A stretch of 64,000 nt of DNA, from NCBI RefSeq assembly GCF_004354365.1, contig NZ_SJCY01000001.1, positions 372,001 to 436,000 of the forward strand, written 5' to 3'. The stretch comes from Pedobacter changchengzhani. GTDB lineage: Bacteria > Bacteroidota > Bacteroidia > Sphingobacteriales > Sphingobacteriaceae. This document shows, piece after piece, positions 44,776 to 54,083 of the stretch. The translations under genes and the position numbers were made by a program. The notes under the pieces were generated by a model that was not told the DNA's origin, did no database searches, and saw only the letters and a program-made list of their open reading frames with translations. How positions within the stretch are numbered: the stretch's first letter is position 1; the number at the start of each line of letters is the position of its first letter.

Positions 44776-44913
44776 TTGAGATATGAGATATTAGATTTGA
44801 GATATGAGAAGGTTTTCAAACGCCTCATAGTTTAAATTTAACATTGAGAAAATAGATTTGAGATTTGAGATAAGGCATTTTGTCTAATATCTCACATCTC
44901 ACATCTCACATCT
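44776..44913. repeat. Two heptamer arrays between atpA and atpG
   Basis: The first run (44776-44810) is TTGAGAT, ATGAGAT, ATTAGAT, TTGAGAT, ATGAGAA. The second (44844-44913) is an inverted pair: left TTGAGAA, AATAGAT, TTGAGAT, TTGAGAT; right CTAATAT then three CTCACAT. The right arm ends 9 nt before the atpG ATG. Confidence 0.8.
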
Positions 44914-44922
44914 AAAAAAAGA

Positions 44923-45807
44923 ATGGCTAATTTAAAAGAAGTAAGAAACCGAATTGCATCGGTACAATCAACACAGCAAATTACCAAAGCTATGAAAATG
45001 GTTTCGGCGGCGAAGTTGAAACGTGCCACAAATGCAATTATCGCTTTACGTCCTTATGCAACTAAACTTAAAGAGATTTTAGGTAATCTATCGGCAAGTT
45101 TAGAAGGCTCTTCATCGCCTTTTATTCAAGAGCGTGTACCCAATAAGGTTTTAATTGTTACGGTATCATCTAACCGTGGGTTGGCTGGTGCTTTTAACAT
45201 GAACGTAATTAAAGCAGCCAATAACTTAATCTCCGATAAATATTCGGAGCAGTTTAAAAATGGCAATGTTAGTATTGTATCCATTGGTAAAAAAACTCAG
45301 GATTTTTACGAAAAACGAAATTACAACGTTATTGGTAATAATAATGAAGTTTATACCGCTTTAACTTTCGAAAATGTAACTAAAATTACCGACGAGATAA
45401 TGGCCGGTTTTATTAAAGGTAAATTTGATAAAGTAGAGTTGGTTTACAATCGCTTTAAGAATGCAGCTGTTCAAATTATAACAACCGAACAACTGTTGCC
45501 TTTGCCAAAAACAGAAGAAGAACAGGTTGATGCAAAAGCAACGAATGTAGATTACATTTTGGAGCCTTCGCAAGAGGAAATTGTAGAACAGTTAATTCCT
45601 AAGTCTGTTAAAATTCAGTTATACAAAGCAGTATTAGATTCTCATGCATCTGAGCACGGCGCACGTATGACATCGATGGATAAAGCAACAGAAAACGCTG
45701 GAGAGCTGTTAAAAGCATTGAAATTATCTTATAATCAAGCTCGCCAAGCAGCAATTACAACCGAGTTAACGGAGATTGTAAGCGGTGCAGCGGCACTGAA
45801 CGGATAA
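44923..45807 (+). CDS. atpG: F-type ATP synthase subunit gamma
   Basis: A 294-residue protein. The N-terminal rotor helix (NRIASVQSTQQITKAMKMVS) and the C-terminal helix (MDKATENAGELLKALKLSYN) form the central shaft coiled coil. The typical SNRGLAGAFN motif is present. It is the last gene of this cluster and is followed by a terminator, so atpD and atpC must lie elsewhere. Confidence 0.96.
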   Translation: MANLKEVRNRIASVQSTQQITKAMKMVSAAKLKRATNAIIALRPYATKLKEILGNLSASLEGSSSPFIQERVPNKVLIVTVSSNRGLAGAFNMNVIKAANNLISDKYSEQFKNGNVSIVSIGKKTQDFYEKRNYNVIGNNNEVYTALTFENVTKITDEIMAGFIKGKFDKVELVYNRFKNAAVQIITTEQLLPLPKTEEEQVDAKATNVDYILEPSQEEIVEQLIPKSVKIQLYKAVLDSHASEHGARMTSMDKATENAGELLKALKLSYNQARQAAITTELTEIVSGAAALNG

Positions 45808-45845
45808 ATCTCTAAATCCCCTGAAAGAGACTTATAAAAATTTGA

Positions 45846-45875
45846 CCCCTCAACTTAAATGATGAGGGGTTTTTT
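45846..45875 (+). terminator. Terminator of the atp operon
   Basis: CCCCTCA and TGAGGGG arms with a 10-nt loop, followed by six T residues, 38 nt after the atpG stop. Confidence 0.9.
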
Positions 45876-46041
45876 GTTGACTTGAATGTGCAAAAAATGG
45901 GGTTTCGCTGACCTTATAATATAACTTCTATTATAAATTATTAAGAGCACCCAGAACGAAATATTTTGTCGATTGGCGCAAAGTTTAACTTGAATTAAGT
46001 TTTATCAAGGCAATATCTGTAGATATTAACTTGATGCACTT

Positions 46042-46743
46042 TTAATATTTTTGATTCTTTAAATTTAAACGCAGACGCAAGAATCCGTTTTGTATATCTT
46101 TACTGTTTTTATTTTCGTCAAAAACTTTTGCATTAAATTTGGCTTCTAAAATATAATCATCGTTACCCAATTTTTTAAAGGTTATAATTTCAAAATTTGA
46201 AAGTACTTGTGAATTTTGCTCGAGTAACGGAGGTTTTTGAAACGACTCAGATCCGAAAGTTTTATAGATAATGCCATTATTAATCGAAATAGCGACGCCG
46301 TTTTCTGAATTATCGCGTCCAAAATCAAGTGCGTAGTGTCGCTTACCAAGTTTGTAAAAGCCATTAAAGTCTTTAGGCAACCAATTGGTCACTTTAACCA
46401 TTTCGTTAAAATTAAATTTTTTCAAAAATGTAATATCGATACGCGGGCCTTCTACATCAAAACCGTAAGTATGCGTGTACATTACAGAATCTTTGGCGCT
46501 TGAGTAGTAGTAAATAGTTTTGACGATCGAGTCTACTTTTATATTAGCCAACAGATTACTGCCTTTGTAGCCACTAAAAAATCTTGCGTCACTATAAGTT
46601 TTTCCATCAAACATGAAACTAACAGAATCTTTTACGAATTCTAAAGGGTCAGTTTTTTCAATGGGCTTAAGTTCAAGCTTGTTTTTACAGGAACTAAAGC
46701 ATAGTAAGACCAAGCTTATTGCAAGCAGATTTGTAATTTTCAT
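46042..46743 (-). CDS. Predicted lipoprotein of unknown function
   Basis: A 233-residue protein with a lipoprotein signal (LLAISLVLLCFSSC). The mature part is beta-rich (VSFMFDGKTYSDARF, PRIDITFLKKFNF, FLRLRLNLKNQ). I do not recognise the family. Similar small lipoproteins are common in Bacteroidota. It is alone on this strand. The 234-bp gap before it holds the atp terminator and AT-rich DNA. Confidence 0.75.
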   Translation of the reverse strand: MKITNLLAISLVLLCFSSCKNKLELKPIEKTDPLEFVKDSVSFMFDGKTYSDARFFSGYKGSNLLANIKVDSIVKTIYYYSSAKDSVMYTHTYGFDVEGPRIDITFLKKFNFNEMVKVTNWLPKDFNGFYKLGKRHYALDFGRDNSENGVAISINNGIIYKTFGSESFQKPPLLEQNSQVLSNFEIITFKKLGNDDYILEAKFNAKVFDENKNSKDIQNGFLRLRLNLKNQKY

Positions 46744-46975
46744 ATCGATTTCATTTGTGTGTCCAAAGGTATAAAAAAAGTAGATCGTGAAAGTGATGTA
46801 TTTTGCTTTCGGTTGTTGTTAATGAAAAATATTGGCGAATTTTTGCTTGCTTAATTGATATTCACGAAGTTTAAACTAAGCATGACACAATCGCTTTCAA
46901 TGCTATAAATAATCAATCCCAAAAAATTATGATTTTTATTTGGGATTGTAATCCACCATTATTATGTTTTAGGTT

Positions 46976-46983
46976 TATATTTG
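46976..46983 (+). promoter_or_regulatory. -7-type promoter box of the acid phosphatase gene
   Basis: TATATTTG matches TAnnTTTG, 17 nt before the ATG at 47001. An inverted repeat (CAATCCCAAA with TTTGGGATTG, 46914-46949) lies just upstream and may be an operator. Confidence 0.5.
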
Positions 46984-47000
46984 CCTTCTAATTTTAGATC

Positions 47001-47768
47001 ATGAAAAAATATTTTCTCCTTGTTTTAACATTTGCGCTCCCGCTTTTAGCTTCTGCTCAAAAGCCTGAAAGAGATTGGACTAATGCTGTGCTTTGGCAAC
47101 AAACCAGTGGCGAGTACAGGGCTTTGTGCTTTCAAGCCTATAATTTTGCGCGCTTATCTTTAAAAGAATCTTTATGGGCAGATACAAGTGCTAAACCAAA
47201 TTGCATTGTTGTAGATATTGATGAAACGGTGCTAGATAACTCTGCGTTTCAAGGTCACGAAATAAAAAAAGGTGTAAGTTATATTCCGGCAGATTGGACA
47301 GAATGGACAAATCTAGCCAAGGCCGATACCGTACCAGGCGCATTGGCATTTTTAAAATTTGCAGCATCAAAAAATATTGAGGTTTTTTATTTGAGCAATC
47401 GCGATGAAAAAGATTATGCTGCAACTTTAAAAAATTTACAGGCTTTTGGCTTTCCTTACGCCAACGATGCGCATTTGTTGGTTTCTGAAGGTACATCGAA
47501 TAAAGAACCAAGAAGACGGAAAATTGCAGAAACACATGATATTTTGTTATTATGTGGTGATAATTTAAGCGATTTTACCAACGTTTTTTATCGTGAAGGA
47601 AAGAACACTTTCGAACAAGTAAATCAACAGCAAAACCTATTTGGCGTGAAGTACATTGTGTTGCCAAACCCTATGTATGGCGATTGGGAAAAGCCTTTGT
47701 ATAAGGGAGAAAAACTTAATGATACCGAAAAAGCAAAACAAAGATTAGAACGATTAAAAAGTTACTAA
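47001..47768 (+). CDS. Secreted class C acid phosphatase / 5'-nucleotidase, e(P4) family
   Basis: A 255-residue protein with a signal peptide (FLLVLTFALPLLASAQ). The HAD core is clear: DIDETVLDNSAFQ carries the nucleophile and acid aspartates, YLSNRDEK is motif II, and LLCGDNLSDF is motif IV. The e(P4) family removes phosphate from nucleotides such as NMN in the periplasm. No lipobox cysteine is seen, so it is probably soluble, unlike the Haemophilus lipoprotein. It is monocistronic. Confidence 0.9.
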   Translation: MKKYFLLVLTFALPLLASAQKPERDWTNAVLWQQTSGEYRALCFQAYNFARLSLKESLWADTSAKPNCIVVDIDETVLDNSAFQGHEIKKGVSYIPADWTEWTNLAKADTVPGALAFLKFAASKNIEVFYLSNRDEKDYAATLKNLQAFGFPYANDAHLLVSEGTSNKEPRRRKIAETHDILLLCGDNLSDFTNVFYREGKNTFEQVNQQQNLFGVKYIVLPNPMYGDWEKPLYKGEKLNDTEKAKQRLERLKSY

Positions 47769-47796
47769 GTATTTATAATTATTCAGCAATAAGTAT

Positions 47797-47804
47797 TACT
47801 TTTG
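47797..47804 (+). promoter_or_regulatory. -7-type promoter box of the 71-residue membrane protein gene
   Basis: TACTTTTG, a full -7 box match, lies 24 nt upstream of the ATG at 47829. Confidence 0.5.
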
Positions 47805-47828
47805 CAACATCAATAAATAATATTCATT

Positions 47829-48044
47829 ATGGAAAACGAATTGAAACACAACACTGATAGCATGAAGGCGGCTAATGATCCAGGAATTTACAAGTTGATA
47901 ATTTTTGGTGTTATCGTTTGTATGGTTGGTGTGTTTGCACGCTTTGCATTCGATTCTTGGATCTTATCTTTAGTTTGTTGGATTGTTTTATTTATCGGCG
48001 TGTTCATCTGCATTAAAGGCGTATTTAAAATACTAGACGCTTAA
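47829..48044 (+). CDS. Small two-helix membrane protein
   Basis: A 71-residue protein: a hydrophilic N-terminus of about 22 residues, then two membrane helices (LIIFGVIVCMVGVFARFAF and ILSLVCWIVLFIGVFICIKG). The function is unknown. It has its own -7 box and its own strong terminator, which supports a real, separately expressed gene. Confidence 0.75.
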   Translation: MENELKHNTDSMKAANDPGIYKLIIFGVIVCMVGVFARFAFDSWILSLVCWIVLFIGVFICIKGVFKILDA

Positions 48045-48066
48045 AACATATTTTTATAAAAATTTA

Positions 48067-48101
48067 AAGCCTGTTATGTTTATTCATAGCAGGCTTTTTT
48101 T
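48067..48101 (+). terminator. Terminator after the 71-residue protein gene
   Basis: AAGCCTGTTATG and CATAGCAGGCTT arms (one mismatch) around a 6-nt loop, then a T run. Confidence 0.88.
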
Positions 48102-48104
48102 GTA

Positions 48105-48153
48105 AATACCCATTTATGGGTATTGTTGTGTTTAAATTATTAGTGGTACTTAG
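48105..48153 (+). promoter_or_regulatory. NarL-like 7-2-7 site and promoter of the DUF4349 gene
   Basis: Positions 48107-48122 read TACCCAT TT ATGGGTA, a perfect 7-2-7 inverted repeat of the NarL type. The following 30 nt align with the caspase promoter (AAATTATTA-TG-TA-TTAGTTG in both). The DUF4349 start codon is at 48320, leaving a leader of about 160 nt in which I see no gene. Confidence 0.6.
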
Positions 48154-48319
48154 TTGTAGAAAATAACGCTACTAGAGGCTTAAATTGATGTTTTGGGTTA
48201 CCTAATTTAGATTGTTGTATTAAGGGAAATTACAACATATAATTAGATATGACGTAAAAGCTTCATGGCCATTGAAGAGCGTTAAAAAAATAAATTGCTA
48301 CAATTTGAACCAACAAATC

Positions 48320-49204
48320 ATGAAAAAGAATATAATTGCGCTAGCCTTAATTATAGGTTTGTTCGGCTGTAATGCTGACAAAAAAGAATACGCACGTACA
48401 AGCAACGTCGAAACAAGTGATAGCATTTCGACAGATTCTACTGGAGTGCCAAAAGTAATCAAAACTGCAGATATGCGTTTCCGCGTTAAAGACGTGCAGA
48501 AAACGAAGGAAGCGTTGGGTGCTACAATTAAAAGTTTAGGTGGTGCTATCGCCGAATTTTCGATAGAAAGTTCTATCCAAGAAACTGAAAAGGTCAAACA
48601 ATCTTTAGATTCTTTAAGAGAAATTACTTCATACCGTACTGATGGAACAATTGTGGCAAAAATCCCTTCAGAAAAATTGGATGACTTTACAAATACGATT
48701 GCGAAAATGGCTGTATTTGTTGATCATGCTTCGATGAAAATGGATGATCAAAGTATTGCGTATTTGTCCAATCGGCTAAAAGCGGCCAACAGGGTTGATG
48801 CGATTGATAAAATTAATAAGGTTGCTTCTAAAAAAAGTGCAAACATAGAGTCTTCTTTATACATAAAAGATGATTTGGTAGATAAGAAAATCGAAAATTT
48901 AATGATTGATAGTAAGGTAAAATTCAGCACCATTACCTTAAATTTTTATCAAGATAATACCGTAAAAACGATGGTTATCGGCAACGATAATTTATATGAC
49001 TACAAACCAGGCTTTGCAAATAGGTTATGGCTAAATATTGTTAATGGATGGACTATTTTTAAAGAAATTATTTTGGCATTAGCCAACCTCTGGATGTTAA
49101 TTTTGGCAGGTTTTGGAATATTCTTCGCTGTTAGGTATTTCATGAGGAAGAACAAGCTTGCTAGGGTTGAAGCAATGAAGCCTTTTATTCAGAATAAGCA
49201 ATAA
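48320..49204 (+). CDS. DUF4349 lipoprotein
   Basis: A 294-residue protein. The ATG at 48320 begins a lipoprotein signal ending at LIIGLFGC; a 16-codon upstream extension is rejected. DUF4349 features are the TADMRFRVKDVQKTKEAL strand-helix, a long helical/coiled middle, and a C-terminal membrane helix (LANLWMLILAGFGIFFAVRY) with a basic tail. So it may be anchored at both ends. Function is unknown. The promoter carries the best NarL-like site in the window, linking it to the response regulator at 7682 by inference. Confidence 0.85.
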   Translation: MKKNIIALALIIGLFGCNADKKEYARTSNVETSDSISTDSTGVPKVIKTADMRFRVKDVQKTKEALGATIKSLGGAIAEFSIESSIQETEKVKQSLDSLREITSYRTDGTIVAKIPSEKLDDFTNTIAKMAVFVDHASMKMDDQSIAYLSNRLKAANRVDAIDKINKVASKKSANIESSLYIKDDLVDKKIENLMIDSKVKFSTITLNFYQDNTVKTMVIGNDNLYDYKPGFANRLWLNIVNGWTIFKEIILALANLWMLILAGFGIFFAVRYFMRKNKLARVEAMKPFIQNKQ

Positions 49205-49211
49205 CCCAATC

Positions 49212-49249
49212 ATCGTCATCCGATATCAATCGGATGACGATTTTTTTTT
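49212..49249 (+). terminator. Terminator of the DUF4349 gene
   Basis: ATCGTCATCCGAT and ATCGGATGACGAT arms with a 4-nt loop form a perfect 13-bp stem, followed by a run of T. Confidence 0.92.
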
Positions 49250-49256
49250 AAAACGA

Positions 49257-49844
49257 TCATTTAGACTTCGCTTTCACGGCACCTGTAACCTTCGTCTTAT
49301 TATCGCTTACAAAAGATTCCCAGCCAGAGTACGTTTTAGATTTTCCTCCTGTCGATATTTTCTGAAAAGAATGGCATAACGCAACTGCTAAACCATCGGT
49401 GGCATCTAAAAACTCAGGTGTTTCTTTAAAATTTAAAAGTCTTTGCAACATACTTGCCACCTGCTCTTTTGTTGCATTTCCGTTGCCGGTGATGGATTGT
49501 TTAATTTTTCGCGGAGAATATTCGGTAACTGAAATGTTTCTTGATAACGCAGCAGCTATGGCGATTCCCTGCGCTCTCCCAAGCTTTAGCAAAACCTGAA
49601 TATTTTTGCCGTAAAAAGGCGCTTCAATGGCCAAAACATCTGGTTTATACTGATCGATTAAAACTACAGTTTTTTCAAAAATGCGTTGAAGTTTCAAAAA
49701 AGGATCATCGAGATGGGTCATTTTAACTACACCTAAACTAATCAATTCTGTCTTATTTCCCTTTTCTAAAATTATGCCATATCCCATTACAGCCGTGCCG
49801 GGATCTATACCCATAATTATTCGTTCCTTTTTTTCAACTAACAT
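49257..49844 (-). CDS. ruvC: Holliday junction endodeoxyribonuclease RuvC
   Basis: A 195-residue protein when started at the ATG at 49844 (MLVEKKERIIMGIDPGT); a longer form to 49883 would run into the divergent gene. The RNase H-like core shows the first catalytic Asp in GIDPGT, the second acid in LAIEAPF and the C-terminal DATDGLAVALCH pair. It resolves Holliday junctions with RuvAB. The lysine-rich tail is slightly longer than usual. Confidence 0.95.
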   Translation of the reverse strand: MLVEKKERIIMGIDPGTAVMGYGIILEKGNKTELISLGVVKMTHLDDPFLKLQRIFEKTVVLIDQYKPDVLAIEAPFYGKNIQVLLKLGRAQGIAIAAALSRNISVTEYSPRKIKQSITGNGNATKEQVASMLQRLLNFKETPEFLDATDGLAVALCHSFQKISTGGKSKTYSGWESFVSDNKTKVTGAVKAKSK

Positions 49845-49864
49845 TAACACAATATTAAGCATAT

Positions 49865-50863
49865 TTGCAAAAAGAAAAGCCACAATTGACTGTACAACAC
49901 AAAAAAGTATTATCTATTATCATTAAAGCTGTAATTGTGGTTGCCGCATTTCTTTTTATTTACCACAAACTAATAGCCAATACAGATTTAAAAGATTTCA
50001 CTAACCTTTTAAATAATATACCGAAACTAGAGATTTTAGCAGTTATCGGTTTAGTGTTGATTATGATGCTGTTTAACTGGTTATTGGAGGCTATAAAATG
50101 GAAACGCCTAATTCGGCATGTAGAAAAAATTAGTTTCTGGCGTGCAATAGAGTCTGTTTTTTGCGGCTTAACGCTTGCAATATTTACACCAAATCGGTTG
50201 GGCGAATATGGAGGGCGAGTATTTTTCTTATCGCCAAAGAGAAGGATAACGGGCGTTGTAGCAATGGCAGTGGGCAATATTGCACAGTTGGTTCTAACCA
50301 ATGTTTTTGGGGCAATTGCAACGTGTTTCTTTATTTATAAATTTATTCCTATTGAAGGTTTAATGTACACGGCCATTGTAATTTTAGCTGTTGCATTCTG
50401 TCTCTTCTTTATTGTATTTTATTTTAATATACAATGGCTAAACGGTATTCTTTTATCCTTTAAACTAACGAGAAAGTATAAACGATTTTATAAAATTTTA
50501 GCGAGGTATCGAAAGGAAGAACTTTTAAAAATTATTTCGATCAGCTTTGCGCGGTACGTTGTGTTTACCTCTCAATATTTTATTTTGTTTGTGTGGCTAA
50601 TCCCGGGTTTACATTATGGCGATATTGTAATGATGACTTGCTTATTATTTCTAATTCAATCGGCTTTGCCATCGTTAGATTTGTTTGATGTTGGCGTAAG
50701 AAGTATAACAGCTGTAGAATTGTTTAAACATGTTACCAATCAGCATGTATCCGTTATTGCGTGCACAGCCAGTATTTGGCTTATAAATATTATTATTCCT
50801 GCTATATTAGGCTCTTATTTCGTTTTTAAACTCAATATTTTTGGAAATTCTAAATCTGATTAG
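49865..50863 (+). CDS. Lysylphosphatidylglycerol synthase-like membrane protein (UPF0104)
   Basis: A 332-residue protein starting at TTG, with about eight membrane helices and the family motif FTPNRLGEYGGRVFFL. The family (AglD2/YbhN/MprF N-domain) includes flippases and lipid-handling proteins. It overlaps the next gene, a glycosyltransferase, by 23 nt, which suggests a joint role in making or moving a glycolipid. No MprF synthase domain is attached. Confidence 0.85.
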   Translation: MQKEKPQLTVQHKKVLSIIIKAVIVVAAFLFIYHKLIANTDLKDFTNLLNNIPKLEILAVIGLVLIMMLFNWLLEAIKWKRLIRHVEKISFWRAIESVFCGLTLAIFTPNRLGEYGGRVFFLSPKRRITGVVAMAVGNIAQLVLTNVFGAIATCFFIYKFIPIEGLMYTAIVILAVAFCLFFIVFYFNIQWLNGILLSFKLTRKYKRFYKILARYRKEELLKIISISFARYVVFTSQYFILFVWLIPGLHYGDIVMMTCLLFLIQSALPSLDLFDVGVRSITAVELFKHVTNQHVSVIACTASIWLINIIIPAILGSYFVFKLNIFGNSKSD

Positions 50864-51977
50864 TTCTATTTCTGTCGCTTTAACATTTGTTTATGGCTTG
50901 TTGGTGCTCACCTTCATTAAAGGATGGTGGCGTTTGCCCGAGTTTAAAACTACTGTGCTAAAGCCCGCTACAAAAGTGTCGGTTATTATTGCAGCGAGAG
51001 ATGAAGAGTTGATTATTAGGCGAACAATTGATTGTTTAATCGCTCAAAATTACCCGAAAGAATTGACTGAAATTATTTTTATTGATGATCATTCTACCGA
51101 TAGAACAGCAGAAATTGTATCCTCTTATCATACAAACGGCATTAAATTAATTCAGCTAAATGAGGATAGAGCGATTAATTCTTATAAGAAAAAAGCGATA
51201 CAAACAGCGATTGGTGCCTGCGATGGAGCTTTAATTTTGACAACTGATGCAGATTGCATTATGGGCGTTAATTGGATTTCTACAGTTGTTAATTTCTACC
51301 AGAATAATCATTATAAAATGATTTCGTCGCCTGTATTCTACTTTGAAGAAAAAAATCTTTTTGAACGTTTGCAATCGTTAGAATTTTTATATTTAATAGG
51401 CTTAGGCGCCTCAACCATTGGAAATAAAACGCCATCAACCTGTAATGGCGCAAATTTAGCTTATCAAAAAGATGCTTTTTATGAAGTTGGCGGTTTTCAG
51501 GGCATTGATGATTTAGCATCTGGCGACGACGAATTATTATTGCACAAAATTGCCCTAAAATATCCTGATAAAATTGGGTTTCTGAAAAAAAGTGATGCCA
51601 TCGTGTACACGCACGCCAAAGAAAATTTAGGCGCATTTATTCAACAGCGAAAACGTTGGGCATCAAAAAGTACACGTTATAAAAACAAGTGGATTATTGC
51701 TTTAGGTGTTCTGGTATGGATTTTCAATTTATCCATCCTATCAAATTTTATCACAGGCTTGTTTATTCCTGCTTTTTTAACCGTTACTTTTTATCAATTG
51801 TTGGTAAAAATGATTTTAGAAACTTTCTTTTTATGGGGAGTTACAGGTTTTGCGAATAGGCGAAAATTGCTTATTCTAATTCCCATTCTTAACGTTTTGC
51901 ATGTGCTTTATATTGTTTACATCGGCGTTGCCGGAAATAGCGGTAAGTACAACTGGAAAGGCAGAATGGTTAAATAA
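50841..51977 (+). CDS. Family 2 glycosyltransferase, membrane-bound
   Basis: A 378-residue protein starting at TTG within the end of the preceding gene. There is one N-terminal helix, then a GT2 domain (VSVIIAARDEELIIRRTI, DDHSTDRT, TTDADCIMG as DXD-like, SGDDELLL, and QQRKRWASKS as the QxxRW motif), and two or three C-terminal helices. The processive-type QxxRW motif and membrane helices resemble glycosyltransferases acting on lipid carriers. The sugar and acceptor are unknown. Confidence 0.9.
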   Translation: MEILNLISSISVALTFVYGLLVLTFIKGWWRLPEFKTTVLKPATKVSVIIAARDEELIIRRTIDCLIAQNYPKELTEIIFIDDHSTDRTAEIVSSYHTNGIKLIQLNEDRAINSYKKKAIQTAIGACDGALILTTDADCIMGVNWISTVVNFYQNNHYKMISSPVFYFEEKNLFERLQSLEFLYLIGLGASTIGNKTPSTCNGANLAYQKDAFYEVGGFQGIDDLASGDDELLLHKIALKYPDKIGFLKKSDAIVYTHAKENLGAFIQQRKRWASKSTRYKNKWIIALGVLVWIFNLSILSNFITGLFIPAFLTVTFYQLLVKMILETFFLWGVTGFANRRKLLILIPILNVLHVLYIVYIGVAGNSGKYNWKGRMVK

Positions 51978-52037
51978 TTGTAGTAGAAAAATTTAGAATA
52001 GAACCAATGCTCAAAATAACTGGTCAAAAACAAGAGT

Positions 52038-52045
52038 TACTTTTG
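52038..52045 (+). promoter_or_regulatory. Possible promoter box upstream of rnhB
   Basis: TACTTTTG, a full -7 match, lies 96 nt before the rnhB ATG in an otherwise empty 164-bp gap. Confidence 0.4.
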
Positions 52046-52141
52046 CAAGCGCTCGCTCTTTTATGATATATTTCATTAAAAAATCTTCATACGCTAATTT
52101 TCTATTTCACATTGGTGGCAAAACCATGTAAATTTGTAAGG

Positions 52142-52750
52142 ATGTTATTAAATTGTTATCAGAATGAGTTTATAGAGGCAGGATGTGACGAAGCTGGGAG
52201 AGGTTGTTTGGCCGGCCCCGTATTTGCAGCTGCGGTAATTTTGCCAAATGATTTTAGTTTCGAGGGCTTGAACGATTCTAAACAATTAACACACAATCAA
52301 AGAACATCACTCCGGCCAATTATCGAAAAAGAAGCTTTGGCTTGGGCGGTTGGCTCTTGCGATCATGAGGAAATAGACGAAATTAATATATTAAATGCAT
52401 CTTTTTTGGCCATGCACAGGGCGATTGAAAAACTACAAATGTTGCCTCAATATTTAGTTATTGATGGTAATCGGTTTAGAGCCTACCCAAAAATTCCGCA
52501 CAGTTGTATTGTTAAAGGCGATGGTAAGTATTTAAATATTGCAGCAGCTTCTATTTTAGCAAAAACGCATCGCGATGAATATATGACAAATTTGCATGTT
52601 GATTTTCCACATTACAATTGGCAACAAAATAAAGGTTATCCAACAAAAGCACATCGAACAGCGGTTATAGAAATTGGTTTATCTCCTTTTCATCGAAAAA
52701 CTTTTAACGTAAGCAATCCCCAGTTAGATATCTTCTCAAATACTGGTTAA
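52142..52750 (+). CDS. rnhB: Ribonuclease HII
   Basis: A 202-residue protein. The ATG at 52142 gives the usual start ([20 protein letters not shown]), and a TTG ten codons upstream is not needed. The catalytic D-E pair is in [14 protein letters not shown], with further acids in VIDGNRF and the AKTHRDEYM segment. It removes ribonucleotides from DNA and RNA primers. It is followed after 20 nt by a glycosyltransferase gene. Confidence 0.95.
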   Translation: MLLNCYQNEFIEAGCDEAGRGCLAGPVFAAAVILPNDFSFEGLNDSKQLTHNQRTSLRPIIEKEALAWAVGSCDHEEIDEINILNASFLAMHRAIEKLQMLPQYLVIDGNRFRAYPKIPHSCIVKGDGKYLNIAAASILAKTHRDEYMTNLHVDFPHYNWQQNKGYPTKAHRTAVIEIGLSPFHRKTFNVSNPQLDIFSNTG

Positions 52751-52770
52751 AATTTCGTATTTTCACATCA

Positions 52771-53973
52771 TTGAAGATATTATTAATAACTAAACAGGTT
52801 CCTTTTCCGCCAAATAGTGGCTATCCTATTGTGGTTTACAATACCATAAAAGGATTGTTAAGATTTGGTGCAGATATCACTTTGTTTTCTTTAAATCCAT
52901 CGAAGGCAAGGGTTGATGTTGATGACATTTACGATCCTATTTTTAATCAGATTAAGTATCACACCTATAATTTAGATACTGAAGTAAATGTTTGGTCGGC
53001 GTTTTTTAACATTTTCACGAATGATTCTTACAATGTTTCTCGGTATTATACTGATGAAGCTGCTACTCGTTTAGAAAATATTTTAAAAGAAAATGTTTTC
53101 GATGTTATCCAATTTGAAGGGCTTTTTGTTGTGCCCTATTTGGATGTAGTTAAAGCAAATAGTAGGGCGAAGCTAATTTATAGGGCGCATAACATCGAAT
53201 TTACCATGTGGGAACGATTGGCAAATTCGGAAGGATTTTTTCCTAGAAGGAAATATTTAGCCTTCCTTACCCAACGTTTAAAAGCTTATGAAACGGATCA
53301 AATTAATCGGTTTCACCACATATTTGCAATTTCAGAACCCGATCGACAGAGTATTTTAATGTTTGGATGTGAAATTCCGATTTCTGTTTTCCCGGTTGCA
53401 CTAGATTTGGATAAATATATTGTTGATAAAAGTAAAACTAGTTTTCCTACACTTTTTCATTTGGGTGCGATGGATTGGCGACCAAACCAAGAGGGTTTAG
53501 AGTGGTTTTTGGATGAAATTTGGCCAGATATTGAAAAACTAAACAAAGATTTGCGGTTTTACATTGCGGGTAAAAATATGCAAAAGCACTTTTTTGATTA
53601 TGATTCTGACAACTTGATTGTTGAAGGAGAGGTTTTTGATGCCGTAGATTTTATGAATTCCAAAGCCATTATGATTGTGCCCTTAATCTCCGGAACGGGG
53701 ATGCGAGTAAAAATTATAGAAGGTATGGCCATGAAAAAATGCATTATTGCTACACCTACAGCTGCCGAAGGAATTAATTGTAAACATGGTTATGATATTT
53801 TAATTGCCAATTCTGCCGATGAATTTTATCGGTCTATTTTACAGTGTATTATTAATCCCAAACTTTGGGATGAAATTGGCGAAAATGCGCATAAAACTGT
53901 AAGGCGAGACCATGAAATTAATGATAGCGCAACGCGGATGCTGGAGGTTTATAATGATTTGGTTCGGATTTAA
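52771..53973 (+). CDS. Family 4-type glycosyltransferase
   Basis: A 400-residue protein starting at TTG (MKILLITKQVPFPPNSGYP, the normal GT4 N-terminus with an early glycine loop). The first Rossmann domain ends near 210; the second has FHLGAMDWRPNQEGLEWF and the GT-B donor site IVPLISGTGMRVKIIEGMAM with the E-x7-E-like region. It transfers an unknown sugar from a nucleotide donor. Its closeness to the GT2 and UPF0104 genes hints at a shared glycan path, interrupted by rnhB. Confidence 0.9.
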   Translation: MKILLITKQVPFPPNSGYPIVVYNTIKGLLRFGADITLFSLNPSKARVDVDDIYDPIFNQIKYHTYNLDTEVNVWSAFFNIFTNDSYNVSRYYTDEAATRLENILKENVFDVIQFEGLFVVPYLDVVKANSRAKLIYRAHNIEFTMWERLANSEGFFPRRKYLAFLTQRLKAYETDQINRFHHIFAISEPDRQSILMFGCEIPISVFPVALDLDKYIVDKSKTSFPTLFHLGAMDWRPNQEGLEWFLDEIWPDIEKLNKDLRFYIAGKNMQKHFFDYDSDNLIVEGEVFDAVDFMNSKAIMIVPLISGTGMRVKIIEGMAMKKCIIATPTAAEGINCKHGYDILIANSADEFYRSILQCIINPKLWDEIGENAHKTVRRDHEINDSATRMLEVYNDLVRI

Positions 53974-54083
53974 AATGATGAATCATTAAAAATAAGCCAT
54001 GTATTATTTCGTGGAGTCAGTCATCCGATGAATATGGTGTTGATTTTTATTGGATTACGACAGCGAAAATTTAAGTTAACTAA

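Noticed and set aside
49845..49883. Extended RuvC N-terminus
   Set aside because: The extra 13 residues would overlap the divergent gene and do not fit the family; the ATG at 49844 does.
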